Below are positions 18,704 through 29,622 of a stretch of 64,000 nt of DNA, piece by piece. The notes below the pieces were generated by a model, which saw only the letters and a list, made by a program, of their open reading frames with translations, was not told the origin of the DNA and searched no databases. Each line of letters opens with the position of its first letter. Within the stretch, counting starts at the first letter, position 1. The stretch is from assembly GCF_001598555.1 (NCBI RefSeq), contig NZ_BCZE01000034.1, positions 31,998 to 95,997 on the forward strand. Reading direction: 5' to 3'. This stretch comes from Novosphingobium rosa NBRC 15208 (lineage in GTDB: Bacteria; Pseudomonadota; Alphaproteobacteria; Sphingomonadales; Sphingomonadaceae). Made by a program: the position numbers and the translations under genes.

Positions 18704-20191
18704 TCACGCGATGAAGCTCGACGGGCGGCCATCCAGAATGACGGTCTTGGCTTCGGTGTAAATCCCCAGCGCCTCTGTCCCGCCTTCGCGACCGATACCA
18801 GATTGCTTGAACCCGCCAAAGGCGATGCCGAAGTCAATGCGAAAGGCGTTTTGAGCGACGGTCCCTGAGCGCAATTGTGCCGCGACCTTGCGGGCATGAT
18901 CGATGTCGGGAGTGAAAACGGAGGCATTGAGCCCATAGATCGTGTCATTGGCGATGTCGATCGCATGGGCTTCGTCGCGCGCGGGCAGGACGCTGAGCAC
19001 GGGACCGAAAATCTCTTCCTGCGCGATGATGTTACGGCTTTCGACCGAGGCAAAGACCGTCGGCTCGACATAGAAGCCGCGGTTCAGCCCGTGCGGTCTG
19101 CCACCACCGGTCACCAGCCTGGCGCCTTGCTCGGTGCCCTTGGCGATCAGGCCGAACACCTTTTCGTGCTGCTGGCGAGTGGCCAGCGGCCCCATCTCGC
19201 TGGAACTGTCATAGGGATCGCCGACGCGCACACGCGAGAAAGAGGCGGTGAGGGCCTCGACAAAGGCATCGTGTCGCTGTTGGGAGACAATGATGCGGGT
19301 GAGCGAGGCGCAGACCTGGCCGTTGATCGCGCACTCCGCACGCGCCAGAGCTTCGGCTGCGCTTTCGATGTCGGCGTCGTCGAGGATGATAGCGGCGGAC
19401 TTGCCGCCCAGTTCAAGGCTGCAGCGTGCGATCCGTTCGCCACATAGCGCACCGATGCGGCGACCGGTTGCTGTCGATCCGGTGAAGGAGATCTTGTCCA
19501 CCCGGGGATCGGTCACAAGCATTTCAGACACTTCGCGGTTGGCAGTCACCACGTTGAACACGCCGGGGGGGAGGCCGATTTCTTCGGCGATCTCGCCATA
19601 GATCAGGCCTTCGCCGGGCGCCTCGGGCGAGGATTTGAGGACCACCGTGCAGCCGCACAGCAGGGCCGGGGCCAGCTTGTGCGAAATGGCCACCACCGGG
19701 CCGTTCCAGGGTACGATCGCGCCCACGACACCAACCGGTTCGCGCACCAGCAGGCCGAACTCGCCATTGGTCGGCTTGTGATATTCCTCAAAGGCGTGAG
19801 TGGCTGCAAAATCGGCATAATATTCGAATTCACTGGCGGCCCGGTCGGTGTAGGGCTGGGCGAGTGTTGCAAGCGCGCCTGCCTCGCGCGGCCACAACTC
19901 GCGAATATCTTGCCCGCGCTTGCGCAGCGCCTGAGCCAGGGCGCGCATGTAGCCCGCCCGTTCGGCGTGACTCATGCGCGGCCAGGGGCCGTTGTCGAAG
20001 GCCTCGCGCGCTGCCGCGATAGCCCGGGACATATCGGCTGCCTGCGCTTCTGCCACTTCGAGGAACGGCTGTTCGGTGGCCGAGTCGATGACAGTGATGG
20101 TCGCATCCGAGCTGGGCTCGACCCATTGACCGCCAATGAAGAAGCGGCCTGCGTGCCGTACAGCCTGTCGGGCGGTGATCATATGATCCAT
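18704..20191 (-). CDS. NAD(P)-dependent aldehyde dehydrogenase
   Basis: The 495-residue enzyme starts at the ATG at 20191, preceded by GAGGAG nine bases upstream. Conserved parts are PVGVVGAIVPWNGPV, SFTGSTATGRRIG, LELGGKSAAIILDDAD with the catalytic Glu, AINGQVCASLTR with the catalytic Cys, and EEIFGPVLSVL. It leads the minus-strand group that continues through the iron-ADH-family protein to the crotonase, and the region in front carries a sequence shared with the promoter region of the transporter operon (20264-20284). The second of two aldehyde dehydrogenases, it may act at a different step or stereoisomer. Confidence 0.95.
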   Translation of the reverse strand: MDHMITARQAVRHAGRFFIGGQWVEPSSDATITVIDSATEQPFLEVAEAQAADMSRAIAAAREAFDNGPWPRMSHAERAGYMRALAQALRKRGQDIRELWPREAGALATLAQPYTDRAASEFEYYADFAATHAFEEYHKPTNGEFGLLVREPVGVVGAIVPWNGPVVAISHKLAPALLCGCTVVLKSSPEAPGEGLIYGEIAEEIGLPPGVFNVVTANREVSEMLVTDPRVDKISFTGSTATGRRIGALCGERIARCSLELGGKSAAIILDDADIESAAEALARAECAINGQVCASLTRIIVSQQRHDAFVEALTASFSRVRVGDPYDSSSEMGPLATRQQHEKVFGLIAKGTEQGARLVTGGGRPHGLNRGFYVEPTVFASVESRNIIAQEEIFGPVLSVLPARDEAHAIDIANDTIYGLNASVFTPDIDHARKVAAQLRSGTVAQNAFRIDFGIAFGGFKQSGIGREGGTEALGIYTEAKTVILDGRPSSFIA

Positions 20192-20263
20192 CTGAATGTC
20201 TCCTCTCTTGGCGGGAAGGCCGAGTCCACGGGACCGACAGTTATCCTCGCCTGCGATTCAGTG

Positions 20264-20284
20264 AATTTGTTCTTATATGCGCAT
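20264..20284 (-). promoter_or_regulatory. Putative shared regulatory site, copy 1
   Basis: On the plus strand AATTTGTTCTTAT starts here and continues ATGCGCAT. Almost the same string recurs at 23117. It lies 73 bases upstream of the aldehyde dehydrogenase start. A binding site for a common regulator is inferred from repetition in two promoter regions only. Confidence 0.4.
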
Positions 20285-20387
20285 CGATGTGCGGTATTAT
20301 GTTTTCTAGGCCTGATGCCGGGATGAGTCAACCGGCGTGGCAGGCATGAAAGAGCAATTCAAAGTCCCTCAGATAACTCAAAGGCCA

Positions 20388-21518
20388 TCATCCATGCGGA
20401 AGCAGAATTTGCCGCAAGACAGCGCCGCGCGAGAGCAGGTCGAGACTTTCATTCAAGCGTCCAAAGCCGATCGTCTCGCTTCTGAGTCGGTCTACCGGGA
20501 GGTGCCCTTGCTGATAAAGGCGCAGATAATCGGCGATGTCGCGCGCGGCAACGCCGCCCCCCATCAGCGAGCCGCGCAGCACTGTTTCTCTCAGCACCAG
20601 AGAGGCATGATTGTAGCTGGTGAGTTCCGAGGATGACCCGAGCCCGACGCAAATCATTTCACCGGCCTTGCGAGTCATTGCGATGCCGGCGGTGACCGCC
20701 GAGGTCACGCCGGTCATATCGAAAGCAAAATCGACACCGCCGTCCGTCATGGCGCGCACCTGCTCCACCATGTCCGGGGCGGTCGCATCCAGCGTTGCCG
20801 TGCACCCAAGCTCATGGGCAAGCGGGAACTTGTCCGGCTTGATGTCGATCCCGATAATCTGCGAGGCGCCAGACAGGCGGGCGGCCATAACCGCATTCAG
20901 TCCGACCCCTCCCAATCCGAAGATTGCGACAGACTGGCTGGGGCGCACCTTGGCAGTGTTGAATACGGCGCCCACCCCCGTCACCACGGCGCAACCGAAC
21001 ATGGCTGCCACATCGAAAGGAATGTCTGGATCGATCTTGACCAGCGCTTCCGCTCCGGTCACCGCATATTGGGCGAAGGATGAGACGCCGCTGAAATGAA
21101 AGACCGGCTGGCCACCGCGATGCAGGCGGCGCGTTCCAAGCGGAAGCAAGCCTTGCCCGCGCGGCGCTCCGCTCTCGTCGCATAGGGCGGAACGCCCGTC
21201 ATAACAGGGGCGGCAATGTCCGCATCCCGCGCCGACGGTCATCACAACATGATCGCCGTTACGCAGGCCCATCACGCCACGCCCGACCTCACGGACGATA
21301 CCAGCGCCTTCATGCCCGCCCACGCAGGGCAGTATCCTTTGCCTGAGGCCCGCGACGATCGACAGATCAGAATGGCAAAGTCCTGCCGCGCGGATTTCCA
21401 CCAGCACCTCGCCGTCTCCGGGGCCATCAAGGTCCACCTCCTCGATGACGAAAGGGGTGCTGGTTTCATAAGGCGTGGGCAGACCCAGTTCGTAAAGAAC
21501 GGCGGCGGTCATGCGCAT
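20388..21518 (-). CDS. Zinc-dependent alcohol dehydrogenase (class III-like MDR)
   Basis: This 376-residue medium-chain dehydrogenase has AGLCHSDLSIV and GGHEGAGIVREVG around the catalytic zinc, the structural cluster GCGHCRPCYDGRSALCDE, and the Rossmann motif IFGLGGVGLNAVMAARLSGA. The last Cys of the structural cluster follows the ALC pattern of class III and aryl-alcohol dehydrogenases rather than CAD/YahK, so it is a different lineage from the enzyme at 14934. It starts 72 bases after the stop of the transporter gene in the same direction, suggesting a transport-plus-oxidation pair for an alcohol substrate. Confidence 0.93.
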   Translation of the reverse strand: MRMTAAVLYELGLPTPYETSTPFVIEEVDLDGPGDGEVLVEIRAAGLCHSDLSIVAGLRQRILPCVGGHEGAGIVREVGRGVMGLRNGDHVVMTVGAGCGHCRPCYDGRSALCDESGAPRGQGLLPLGTRRLHRGGQPVFHFSGVSSFAQYAVTGAEALVKIDPDIPFDVAAMFGCAVVTGVGAVFNTAKVRPSQSVAIFGLGGVGLNAVMAARLSGASQIIGIDIKPDKFPLAHELGCTATLDATAPDMVEQVRAMTDGGVDFAFDMTGVTSAVTAGIAMTRKAGEMICVGLGSSSELTSYNHASLVLRETVLRGSLMGGGVAARDIADYLRLYQQGHLPVDRLRSETIGFGRLNESLDLLSRGAVLRQILLPHG

Positions 21519-21590
21519 AATATCACCTTCCGCTGGAGGGGCCGGGCCAGACGGTCGGGCCCTAATTCGGGACCCATGGGGTTCCCAATG

Positions 21591-22913
21591 TCAATCGAGG
21601 AGGCTGCGACCGCGCGTTTCGCTCAGCGCCACGCAACTCAGGACGCTGCAAGCGAAGAGCGCTGCCATGACGCCGCCAAAGGCCAGACTGCCATAAGCCG
21701 ATATAATGTGGCCCGCGAACAAGGGCGGGATCGCGCCCCCCAGAATTCCTGCGGCATTGTAGCAGAGGCCGACTGCCGTATAGCGATAGCGCGTCTTGAA
21801 CAGTTCCGACATGAACGCGCCGACGGGGCCGAAAATCATGCCGTTGATCAGGGCTGATACCACAACACACAACCCGAAGATGAAGGCGCTGCTGCTGTGA
21901 AGGATGGGGAATAGGGCAAGCACCCAGATCGTTGCCAGCGTGTTTGCCGCGATCAGAACAGGGCGGCGGCCAATCCGATCAGACAGGTTCGAGGAGTAGG
22001 TTGCCGATGCCAGGGTCGTCAGGCCGCTCAGCACCGTCATGGCCAACACCCAGGAATAGCCGAGCTTGAGATCATTGGCTCCGAAGTTCACGACATAGGT
22101 GAGGACAAGGTAGAGCAGAGCGAAAGCGGGGACCTCGACCAGGCATCCCAGGAAGATCTCGCGCTTTTGTGCGCGGAACGCGGCCAGAAAGGGAATGTCC
22201 GATCGCCCCTTATGGGTGGCATCACGCTTGAAGACCGAGGTTTCCTCCATCTTGACGCGAATGTAGAGCCCGATCACCAGCAGGACACTGCTGAGCAGGA
22301 ACGGCACACGCCATCCCCAGCTATGGAAAGCCTCGCTGCTCATGGTGAGGCTGGTTAGCAGGAAGGTCAGGGCTGCCAGGCTGGTGGCGATCGCCCCGCC
22401 CCGGATCGGCATGGAGGACCATTTTCCCCGTTCATGGGGCGGGGCGCTCTCTGAAACGAAAAGGGTCGCGCCGGCAAATTCACCACCTGCGGCTAGTCCC
22501 TGAAGAATGCGCAGCAGCACAAGGAGGATCGGCGCGAGAATGCCGATCTGGTCGCCCGAGGGCAGGAAACCCACCATGATCGTGCCGAGCCCCATCATCA
22601 GCAGGCAGGTCACCAACGTGCTTTTGCGCCCGACGAGATCGCCGAAATGGCCGAAGATGATACTGCCGAGAGGGCGGGCCACGAAAGCCACGCCGATGGT
22701 GCCGAATGCGGCGACAGTTCCGCCCGCCTCGCCCAGGCGCGAGAAGAAAATGCTTGGAAAAACAATGGCCGCAGCGGTCGAATATATGCTGAGGTCGTAG
22801 AATTCGATCAGTGTGCCGACATAACTGGCCATGGCGATGCGGCGCATGGTCTTGCCGTCATCACTGGCCTGTATCGCTGGTCGCACAAAGGCGTCGGCTT
22901 TGGTCACGTGCAT
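21591..22913 (-). CDS. MFS transporter, metabolite:H+ symporter type
   Basis: The 440-residue integral membrane protein has about 12 hydrophobic helices. The early MRRIAMASYVGTLIEFYDLS motif and GHFGDLVGRKSTLVTCLLMM loop are characteristic of the MHS (ShiA/ProP-like) branch, which imports organic acids and related solutes with protons. The second half has LSDRIGRRPVLIAANTLA. It is co-directional with the zinc ADH downstream and probably brings in the substrate or an intermediate of the pathway. An alternative start is the internal Met at residue 23. Specificity cannot be told. Confidence 0.92.
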   Translation of the reverse strand: MHVTKADAFVRPAIQASDDGKTMRRIAMASYVGTLIEFYDLSIYSTAAAIVFPSIFFSRLGEAGGTVAAFGTIGVAFVARPLGSIIFGHFGDLVGRKSTLVTCLLMMGLGTIMVGFLPSGDQIGILAPILLVLLRILQGLAAGGEFAGATLFVSESAPPHERGKWSSMPIRGGAIATSLAALTFLLTSLTMSSEAFHSWGWRVPFLLSSVLLVIGLYIRVKMEETSVFKRDATHKGRSDIPFLAAFRAQKREIFLGCLVEVPAFALLYLVLTYVVNFGANDLKLGYSWVLAMTVLSGLTTLASATYSSNLSDRIGRRPVLIAANTLATIWVLALFPILHSSSAFIFGLCVVVSALINGMIFGPVGAFMSELFKTRYRYTAVGLCYNAAGILGGAIPPLFAGHIISAYGSLAFGGVMAALFACSVLSCVALSETRGRSLLD

Positions 22914-23230
22914 CCTCTCTGTCCTTCCCGAGTCTCAGACGGTCTTCCCGCCACCGCGGGCCAGGGCTTTTCGCAATTCCGGGGTCGCAGTGATCCTGCG
23001 TATTTTTGAGGCTGCAAGGTGTGGGCAGCTATTGGCAGCCCCATGTGCGGGTCGCTTGTCTCACCTTGTCGAGCCTGATGACTCCGGGCGAAAATGAAGG
23101 CCCGGTTCCTCTATCCAATTTGTTCTTATTTACGCATAACGTGCCGTAACAACGAACTTATGATGGGGCGGCCTCACTTGTCAATCACGGTGACACCCCC
23201 CTCGCAAATGATCGATCGGGATGGTATCGG
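22914..23230. other. Promoter-bearing intergenic region
   Basis: It contains no supported gene. It holds the second copy of the shared sequence (23117-23146) about 200 bases before the transporter start, and the 3' flank of the ligase gene. Confidence 0.5.
23117..23146 (-). promoter_or_regulatory. Putative shared regulatory site, copy 2
   Basis: AATTTGTTCTTATTTACGCA (plus strand) matches copy 1 at 20264 in its first 13 bases and again in the CGCAT that follows. Its reverse strand reads GTTATGCGTAAAT, which closely resembles GTTATTGCGTAAAT at 26215 in the third promoter region of the cluster. The function as operator is inferred. Confidence 0.4.
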
Positions 23231-24844
23231 CTAGGTCTGCTGGGTGCCCAATTTCGCTCGCATGCCAGCGATCACGGCGGGCTTATCAATCTTCCCGGTT
23301 GCATTGACGGGCAGCGGATCAGTCTGGAAGCGCCACCAACTGGGCACCGAGAAGGAGGCAACAGCGCCGCGCATCTGTGCCTTCACCACATCCTGAGATG
23401 TGCCCTCCTGCAGGACCACAATGGCGGCCACTTCCTCACCCAGATCAGGGTGCGCAATGCCGAAAACCACCGTGTCGCTGACCCCGGGGATGGACATCAA
23501 GGCCGCTTCAACCGCGGCTGGAGCGATATTTTCGCCGCCTCTGATGATCAAATCCTTGCAGCGGCCGGTGATCCACACATAGCCATCGGCATCGACGCGA
23601 CCGAGGTCGCCCGTTGCCAGCCATCCTTCGGTATCGATGGGCGTCTCGGCGACGCCGAAATATTCGCTCATTTGCGTGGGTGCGCGGATGAAGATCTCGC
23701 CATCCGGCAAGCCCTCCCGCTCGACAATTTTGAGTTCTGTAAGCGGCAGGGGCCTCCCGCTCGTACCCGGCCTGTTGACGGTATCCCCATCCGAAGCGGC
23801 AGTCGCCTGGCCGCCGTTTTCCGACAGCCCGTAACCCGTGGCGATGCGCGCATCCGCGCCCGGAAAACCCGTGCGAATGCGTTGCTGCAGTTCGGAATGC
23901 AGGGGCGCGCCGCCTAGCGTCACGGCTTTGAGGCTGGTCAGGTTCCGGGAAGCCAGATCGGGATGTTCGAGCACGCGCGAAATCATCGTGGGCACAGCGG
24001 ACCAACGGTTGACCTTCCACGCCTCGATAAGATCCAGCGTCTCACCCGCGTCGAAACGGCCACGCGGCATGATCAGAGTGTTCCCCACGGTCACTGCCCG
24101 CAACATCGCCTGCGCCCCGCCGATGTGGAAGAGCGGTCCGGTGTGAAGCGCTATATCCGCTGACGTTTCGGTGAGTTGCTGCGGCAGGCGTTTGGTCATG
24201 TGCAGCAGCATCTGCAGATTGGCCAGCAAAGATCGGTGTGAAAGCACGACGCCTTTGGGCTTGCCCGAGGTGCCGGAGGTGAAAATGATGACCCCCGGTT
24301 CGTTTTCATCGCCCTGATCCGGGGCGTGATCGGGCGTTTCGCCGATCATGATATCATCATTGCCCCAAGGCCCTGTTGCCGCATTCGCCGGGATGCGGGC
24401 CGAGGCCTTGGTGTCGGCCAGGATCAGCGCGGGCTTCATGCTTGCCACCGCGTCGTTGACCTCAACCTCGCTCCACCACGCATTCACGAGGGTCGGCACA
24501 GCGCCGGCGAGCAGCACGGCCCAATAGTTGATCACATAATCCGGGCTGTTGAAGGCCATCAGAAAAACGCGATCGCCTGACTTAACACCCCGGCGCGCCA
24601 GATCGGCGGCCTTGGCCGGGGCGAGGCGCAACAGGTCGTTGAAGGTGAGGACGCGGTCGCCCTGCACGATATGGGGCCTGTCCCCCCATCGCCGGCCCAG
24701 TTCGAGAAGCTGGGCAAGGCGATGGGGCCGACGCGTGTACATCTTGAACGGTTTCCCGTCCGCAATCTCCACGGCGATATCCTTGCCCCACTCGGCTGTC
24801 GCTGCCGGACCCTCGCCGTCGCGAATAGCTGCCTGTGCCATCAT
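23231..24844 (-). CDS. AMP-forming acyl-CoA synthetase
   Basis: The 537-residue ligase activates a carboxylic acid to its CoA thioester with ATP. The ATG at 24844 overlaps the stop of the MaoC-type gene (ATGA), so the two are translationally coupled; longer N-terminal frames are not needed. Motifs in order: IIFTSGTSGKPKGVVLSHR (P-loop), GYGLSENGG, WLATGDLGRVDADGYVWITG, KDLIIRGGENI (hinge) and the final Lys in NATGKIDKPAV that catalyses adenylation. The protein most resembles medium-chain or aromatic acid ligases. It links the aldehyde dehydrogenases to beta-oxidation. Confidence 0.95.
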   Translation of the reverse strand: MMAQAAIRDGEGPAATAEWGKDIAVEIADGKPFKMYTRRPHRLAQLLELGRRWGDRPHIVQGDRVLTFNDLLRLAPAKAADLARRGVKSGDRVFLMAFNSPDYVINYWAVLLAGAVPTLVNAWWSEVEVNDAVASMKPALILADTKASARIPANAATGPWGNDDIMIGETPDHAPDQGDENEPGVIIFTSGTSGKPKGVVLSHRSLLANLQMLLHMTKRLPQQLTETSADIALHTGPLFHIGGAQAMLRAVTVGNTLIMPRGRFDAGETLDLIEAWKVNRWSAVPTMISRVLEHPDLASRNLTSLKAVTLGGAPLHSELQQRIRTGFPGADARIATGYGLSENGGQATAASDGDTVNRPGTSGRPLPLTELKIVEREGLPDGEIFIRAPTQMSEYFGVAETPIDTEGWLATGDLGRVDADGYVWITGRCKDLIIRGGENIAPAAVEAALMSIPGVSDTVVFGIAHPDLGEEVAAIVVLQEGTSQDVVKAQMRGAVASFSVPSWWRFQTDPLPVNATGKIDKPAVIAGMRAKLGTQQT

Positions 24845-26040
24845 TTTCCTCCCGCCGTCTGGAGCGCGCGCGGCAGGATCATCGTCTGCGCGCCGTCGAG
24901 ATGGGGCAGGGCGACCACGGCGGTGCCGGGCATGACATTCTGATCGCGCTGGTTGGTGGCCCATGTCTCGAGAAGCACGACATGGTCGCCGTCGGCATCG
25001 ATCTCCTTGCCTACCACCCGACCACTCAGGCGCACCACGTCCGAGAGGTAGACGTGAGCGCGATATTGGCCGGACAGCTTCTTGAGAAAGCCGGTGTCGC
25101 CCATCCAGTTGGTGAGCGAATGGATCTGCCAGCAAGTACGCTGAATGCCGACGTCATAGGCGATCTGTGCGCCTTGCATCCGCGCGGCGTGATCGTTGTA
25201 GTGAACCGAATAGACTGGTTCCAACGCATTGGTGGCCGGATCGCGAAACGCCCAGTTGGGATGGCGGCGATAACGCTGAAGCGCGATGCGATGCGCCGCG
25301 ATGCGGGGGATCGGCGCGGCGCCCGCCGCCACGAAGGCGATTTCGTCGGTCAGGCCCAGTGGGCCCTTGGTGATGATGTCGATCTCGTCACCGATTTCGA
25401 CGCTCTCCCAGAGCCGTGGTTCGGCGCCCCTTGGGCTTTCGGCGAGCACGTCGTTTTCGATCTGCGTCAGTTCCGCCTCTGTCCAGGGATGCGGAAGCTC
25501 GATCTTGCGCGACTCGCGGCGCTTCTGCATCTCGCCGCGTTCGAAGCGCATGCGCGAGCAGATGAATTTGGTGACAAGATCGCCCGTCTGATCACGATAT
25601 TCCTGGCGAATGTAATCCTTGATGCGACGTCCGCCAAACTGGCTTTCGGTGGGCCCGTCGAAACCATCAAAGAACACAGTTGCGTCGATGGTGTCGTTCA
25701 TCCGGATCGGCTTGTGGAATTCCATAGTGGTTTCGGCATGGAAACCGCCAAGGCCGGCCCAGCCAAATTGGACCGATGCCATGCAGGCGAAGATGAAGCT
25801 GGGCGGAGCGATCAGTCCGCCATACACAGTCTGTTCGCCGTAGCTCTTGTCTGTCCACAAGGGATTGTCGTCGCCGATGCCTTCGCAGAAGCGCAGGATC
25901 GCAATACGGGTCGCCAACTCATTGTTGACGCAGCCATCGGTGCGAATTTGCATGCCGATGCGTGACCGCATGTCATCAAGCATCTTCGGGGTGAATTCTG
26001 CTCGCGCCAGTTCGCGGCTAATGCCTGCCTCTCCACTCAT
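24841..26040 (-). CDS. MaoC-like double hot-dog hydratase/dehydratase
   Basis: The 399-residue protein has an N-terminal FAS1-like dehydratase half with RFCEGIGDDNPLWTDKSYG and GGLIAPPSFIFA, and a C-terminal MaoC-like half with HYNDHAARMQGAQIAYD and NWMGDTGFLKKL. Fused double hot-dog proteins hydrate enoyl-CoA or act on steroid and branched intermediates. It is the first gene of a two-gene operon with the ligase and has its own sigma-70-like promoter (26080-26107). An alternative is a thioesterase-type function, but the length and the DDNP/APP signatures favour a hydratase. Confidence 0.88.
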   Translation of the reverse strand: MSGEAGISRELARAEFTPKMLDDMRSRIGMQIRTDGCVNNELATRIAILRFCEGIGDDNPLWTDKSYGEQTVYGGLIAPPSFIFACMASVQFGWAGLGGFHAETTMEFHKPIRMNDTIDATVFFDGFDGPTESQFGGRRIKDYIRQEYRDQTGDLVTKFICSRMRFERGEMQKRRESRKIELPHPWTEAELTQIENDVLAESPRGAEPRLWESVEIGDEIDIITKGPLGLTDEIAFVAAGAAPIPRIAAHRIALQRYRRHPNWAFRDPATNALEPVYSVHYNDHAARMQGAQIAYDVGIQRTCWQIHSLTNWMGDTGFLKKLSGQYRAHVYLSDVVRLSGRVVGKEIDADGDHVVLLETWATNQRDQNVMPGTAVVALPHLDGAQTMILPRALQTAGGK

Positions 26041-26048
26041 GTTGTCCG

Positions 26049-26090
26049 CCTATATGAACCAAGGGTCGTATCTGCGTCCTTTATGAACCT
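26049..26090 (-). promoter_or_regulatory. Tandem repeat over the MaoC-ligase promoter
   Basis: CCTATATGAACC (26049-26060) and CCTTTATGAACC (26079-26090) differ by one base and lie 30 bases apart on the same strand, the second overlapping the predicted -10 element. They look like tandem sites for a repressor. Confidence 0.45.
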
Positions 26091-26107
26091 GTGAACGCGC
26101 CTGTCAA
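26080..26107 (-). promoter_or_regulatory. Predicted sigma-70 promoter of the MaoC-ligase operon
   Basis: On the minus strand a consensus TTGACA (26102-26107) is followed after 16 bases by CATAAA (26080-26085), about 40 bases upstream of the MaoC-type start. Predicted only. Confidence 0.5.
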
Positions 26108-26514
26108 GCAGGTAAGAGATGGTCAATTCCTTTAGCCTGTCGGCCCGATTATAGTGCGGAGGGAACCCGCGCGACCACCGATTTTGCCTGGGTTTCAGAA
26201 GGATTTTTCCAAGGTTATTGCGTAAATCCAGTCTTATGGCTCACGCCATTCGATCGCGGGACAGTTCACTCGAGTGAGGTTACGGCCGCTTTCAAGGTTG
26301 GCGCACAGCCAGTTCGTATCCGTCGCGATGCCTGCCGGCGGCATTCATTAGGTTAGCTAATTGCTGAATGCTGATCATTGTATCTAATCGCGTGGCTTCA
26401 GGCTCGGTATAAACTGGATGGGTCGCCGCGGCGGCCAGGTCGCCCACTGACGAAATGTGCTGTGGCGCTCGCCGGAATTGAGGCAGCGCTTGGCCGCAAC
26501 AGAGAAGTCCAGCG

Positions 26515-27609
26515 ATGGAAGTTATGTACGGCAACAGGCGTAAGTTTCTTGGCGCCTCCGCGATTGCCCTTTCCGGAATCCTCGTAGGAGCCCCAGCCAT
26601 GTCCCAGATTGCAGACACGATCGTCTATGACGAAAAGAAGAACCCGTTCACGCTGGTTTATGAAGGCGCCTTGACCAAGAACGAGCCGGGCAAGGTCAAT
26701 ATCCACCCTGTCAGCTACAAGCTTCATGGGTTGGACATTGCGGCGAACGTCTACACGCCCCCGGCGTATGACCCGGCCCGCACTTACCCTGCGATCGTTG
26801 TGGCGCATCCCAATGGTGGTGTGAAGGAACAGACTGCCGGTCTCTATGCGCAAAATCTGGCCGAGCATGGTTTCATCACAATTGCGGCGGATGCTTCCTA
26901 TCAGGGTGCAAGCGGCGGCCTGCCGCGCAGTGTTGATAAGCCCACCAACCGTATCGAAGACATTCACGGCATGGCGGACTTCATCACGCGCTATCCCGGT
27001 GTCGATCCCGAGCGCCTTGGGCTGCTGGGCATCTGCGGGGGCGGCGGCTATTCCCTTGCCGCTGCCAAAACCGACAAGCGCTTCAAGGCGCTCACCACCT
27101 TGAGCATGTTCAATTCGGGCCGGGTTCGCCGCAACGGCTACAACGATTCGCAGATGGACAGCATCCAGAAGCGCCTGCATCAGGCTTCTGCGGCGCGCGC
27201 GCAAGAAATTGCCGGTGGCACCGTACTTTATGCCGGCGATGCCAACATGACCGATGCGCAGATCGCTGCCCTGCCTTACGATCTCTACCGGCAGGGGTAT
27301 CAATATTATTGGCGCACGCATGCCCATTCCGGCTCGACCTTCAAATATACGATGAGCAGCCTGCTGGACCTGATGCGCTGGGACGCGACCGACCAGATCG
27401 ACCTCATCGATCAGCCGCTGCTGATGATCGCCGGGAGCAAGGCGGACAGTCTGTACATGACGCAAGATGCCTTCCCCAAGGCGACTGGAACGAAGGACAA
27501 AGAACTCTACCTCATCGAAGGCGCGCGCCACATCGAGACCTATTGGGTTCCGGAGTACACGCAAGCGGCGTTGGCCAAGATGGCCCCGTTCTTCGCAAGG
27601 ACACTCTGA
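26515..27609 (+). CDS. Exported alpha/beta hydrolase, dienelactone-hydrolase-like
   Basis: The 364-residue protein starts with NRRKFLGASAIALSGILVGA, a twin-arginine-type leader ending near AMSQ. It then has an alpha/beta hydrolase core with AIVVAHPNGGVKEQTAGLYA, the elbow GLLGICGGGGYSLAA in which the nucleophile position is Cys as in dienelactone hydrolases, a late Asp in GSKADSLYM, and the His in GARHIETYW. It resembles the YcjY/DLH-like group. An upstream ATG at 26524 is also possible. It is a single gene, followed by a Tat-leader aldo/keto reductase. Substrate unknown. Confidence 0.88.
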   Translation: MEVMYGNRRKFLGASAIALSGILVGAPAMSQIADTIVYDEKKNPFTLVYEGALTKNEPGKVNIHPVSYKLHGLDIAANVYTPPAYDPARTYPAIVVAHPNGGVKEQTAGLYAQNLAEHGFITIAADASYQGASGGLPRSVDKPTNRIEDIHGMADFITRYPGVDPERLGLLGICGGGGYSLAAAKTDKRFKALTTLSMFNSGRVRRNGYNDSQMDSIQKRLHQASAARAQEIAGGTVLYAGDANMTDAQIAALPYDLYRQGYQYYWRTHAHSGSTFKYTMSSLLDLMRWDATDQIDLIDQPLLMIAGSKADSLYMTQDAFPKATGTKDKELYLIEGARHIETYWVPEYTQAALAKMAPFFARTL

Positions 27610-27753
27610 ACGGCTGACAGGCGGGGCGACTATTCTGCTGGCGGTGAGGCTCGAAAAATGGTTCGCGGTGCTGGCCCAAGAACTGGGATCGTTGGCCACT
27701 CCTTTCGTTGCCGATGTGACCGGGCCAAGCGATGTCACGCGATCCTTGATTGA

Positions 27754-29622
<1,869 letters not shown>

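Larger units (their letters stand above)
26041..26514. other. Divergent regulatory region
   Basis: No gene is supported in this stretch between the MaoC-type gene (minus) and the hydrolase (plus). It carries the promoter and tandem repeats described separately, and GTTATTGCGTAAAT at 26215-26228, related to the shared site at 23117. Confidence 0.5.
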
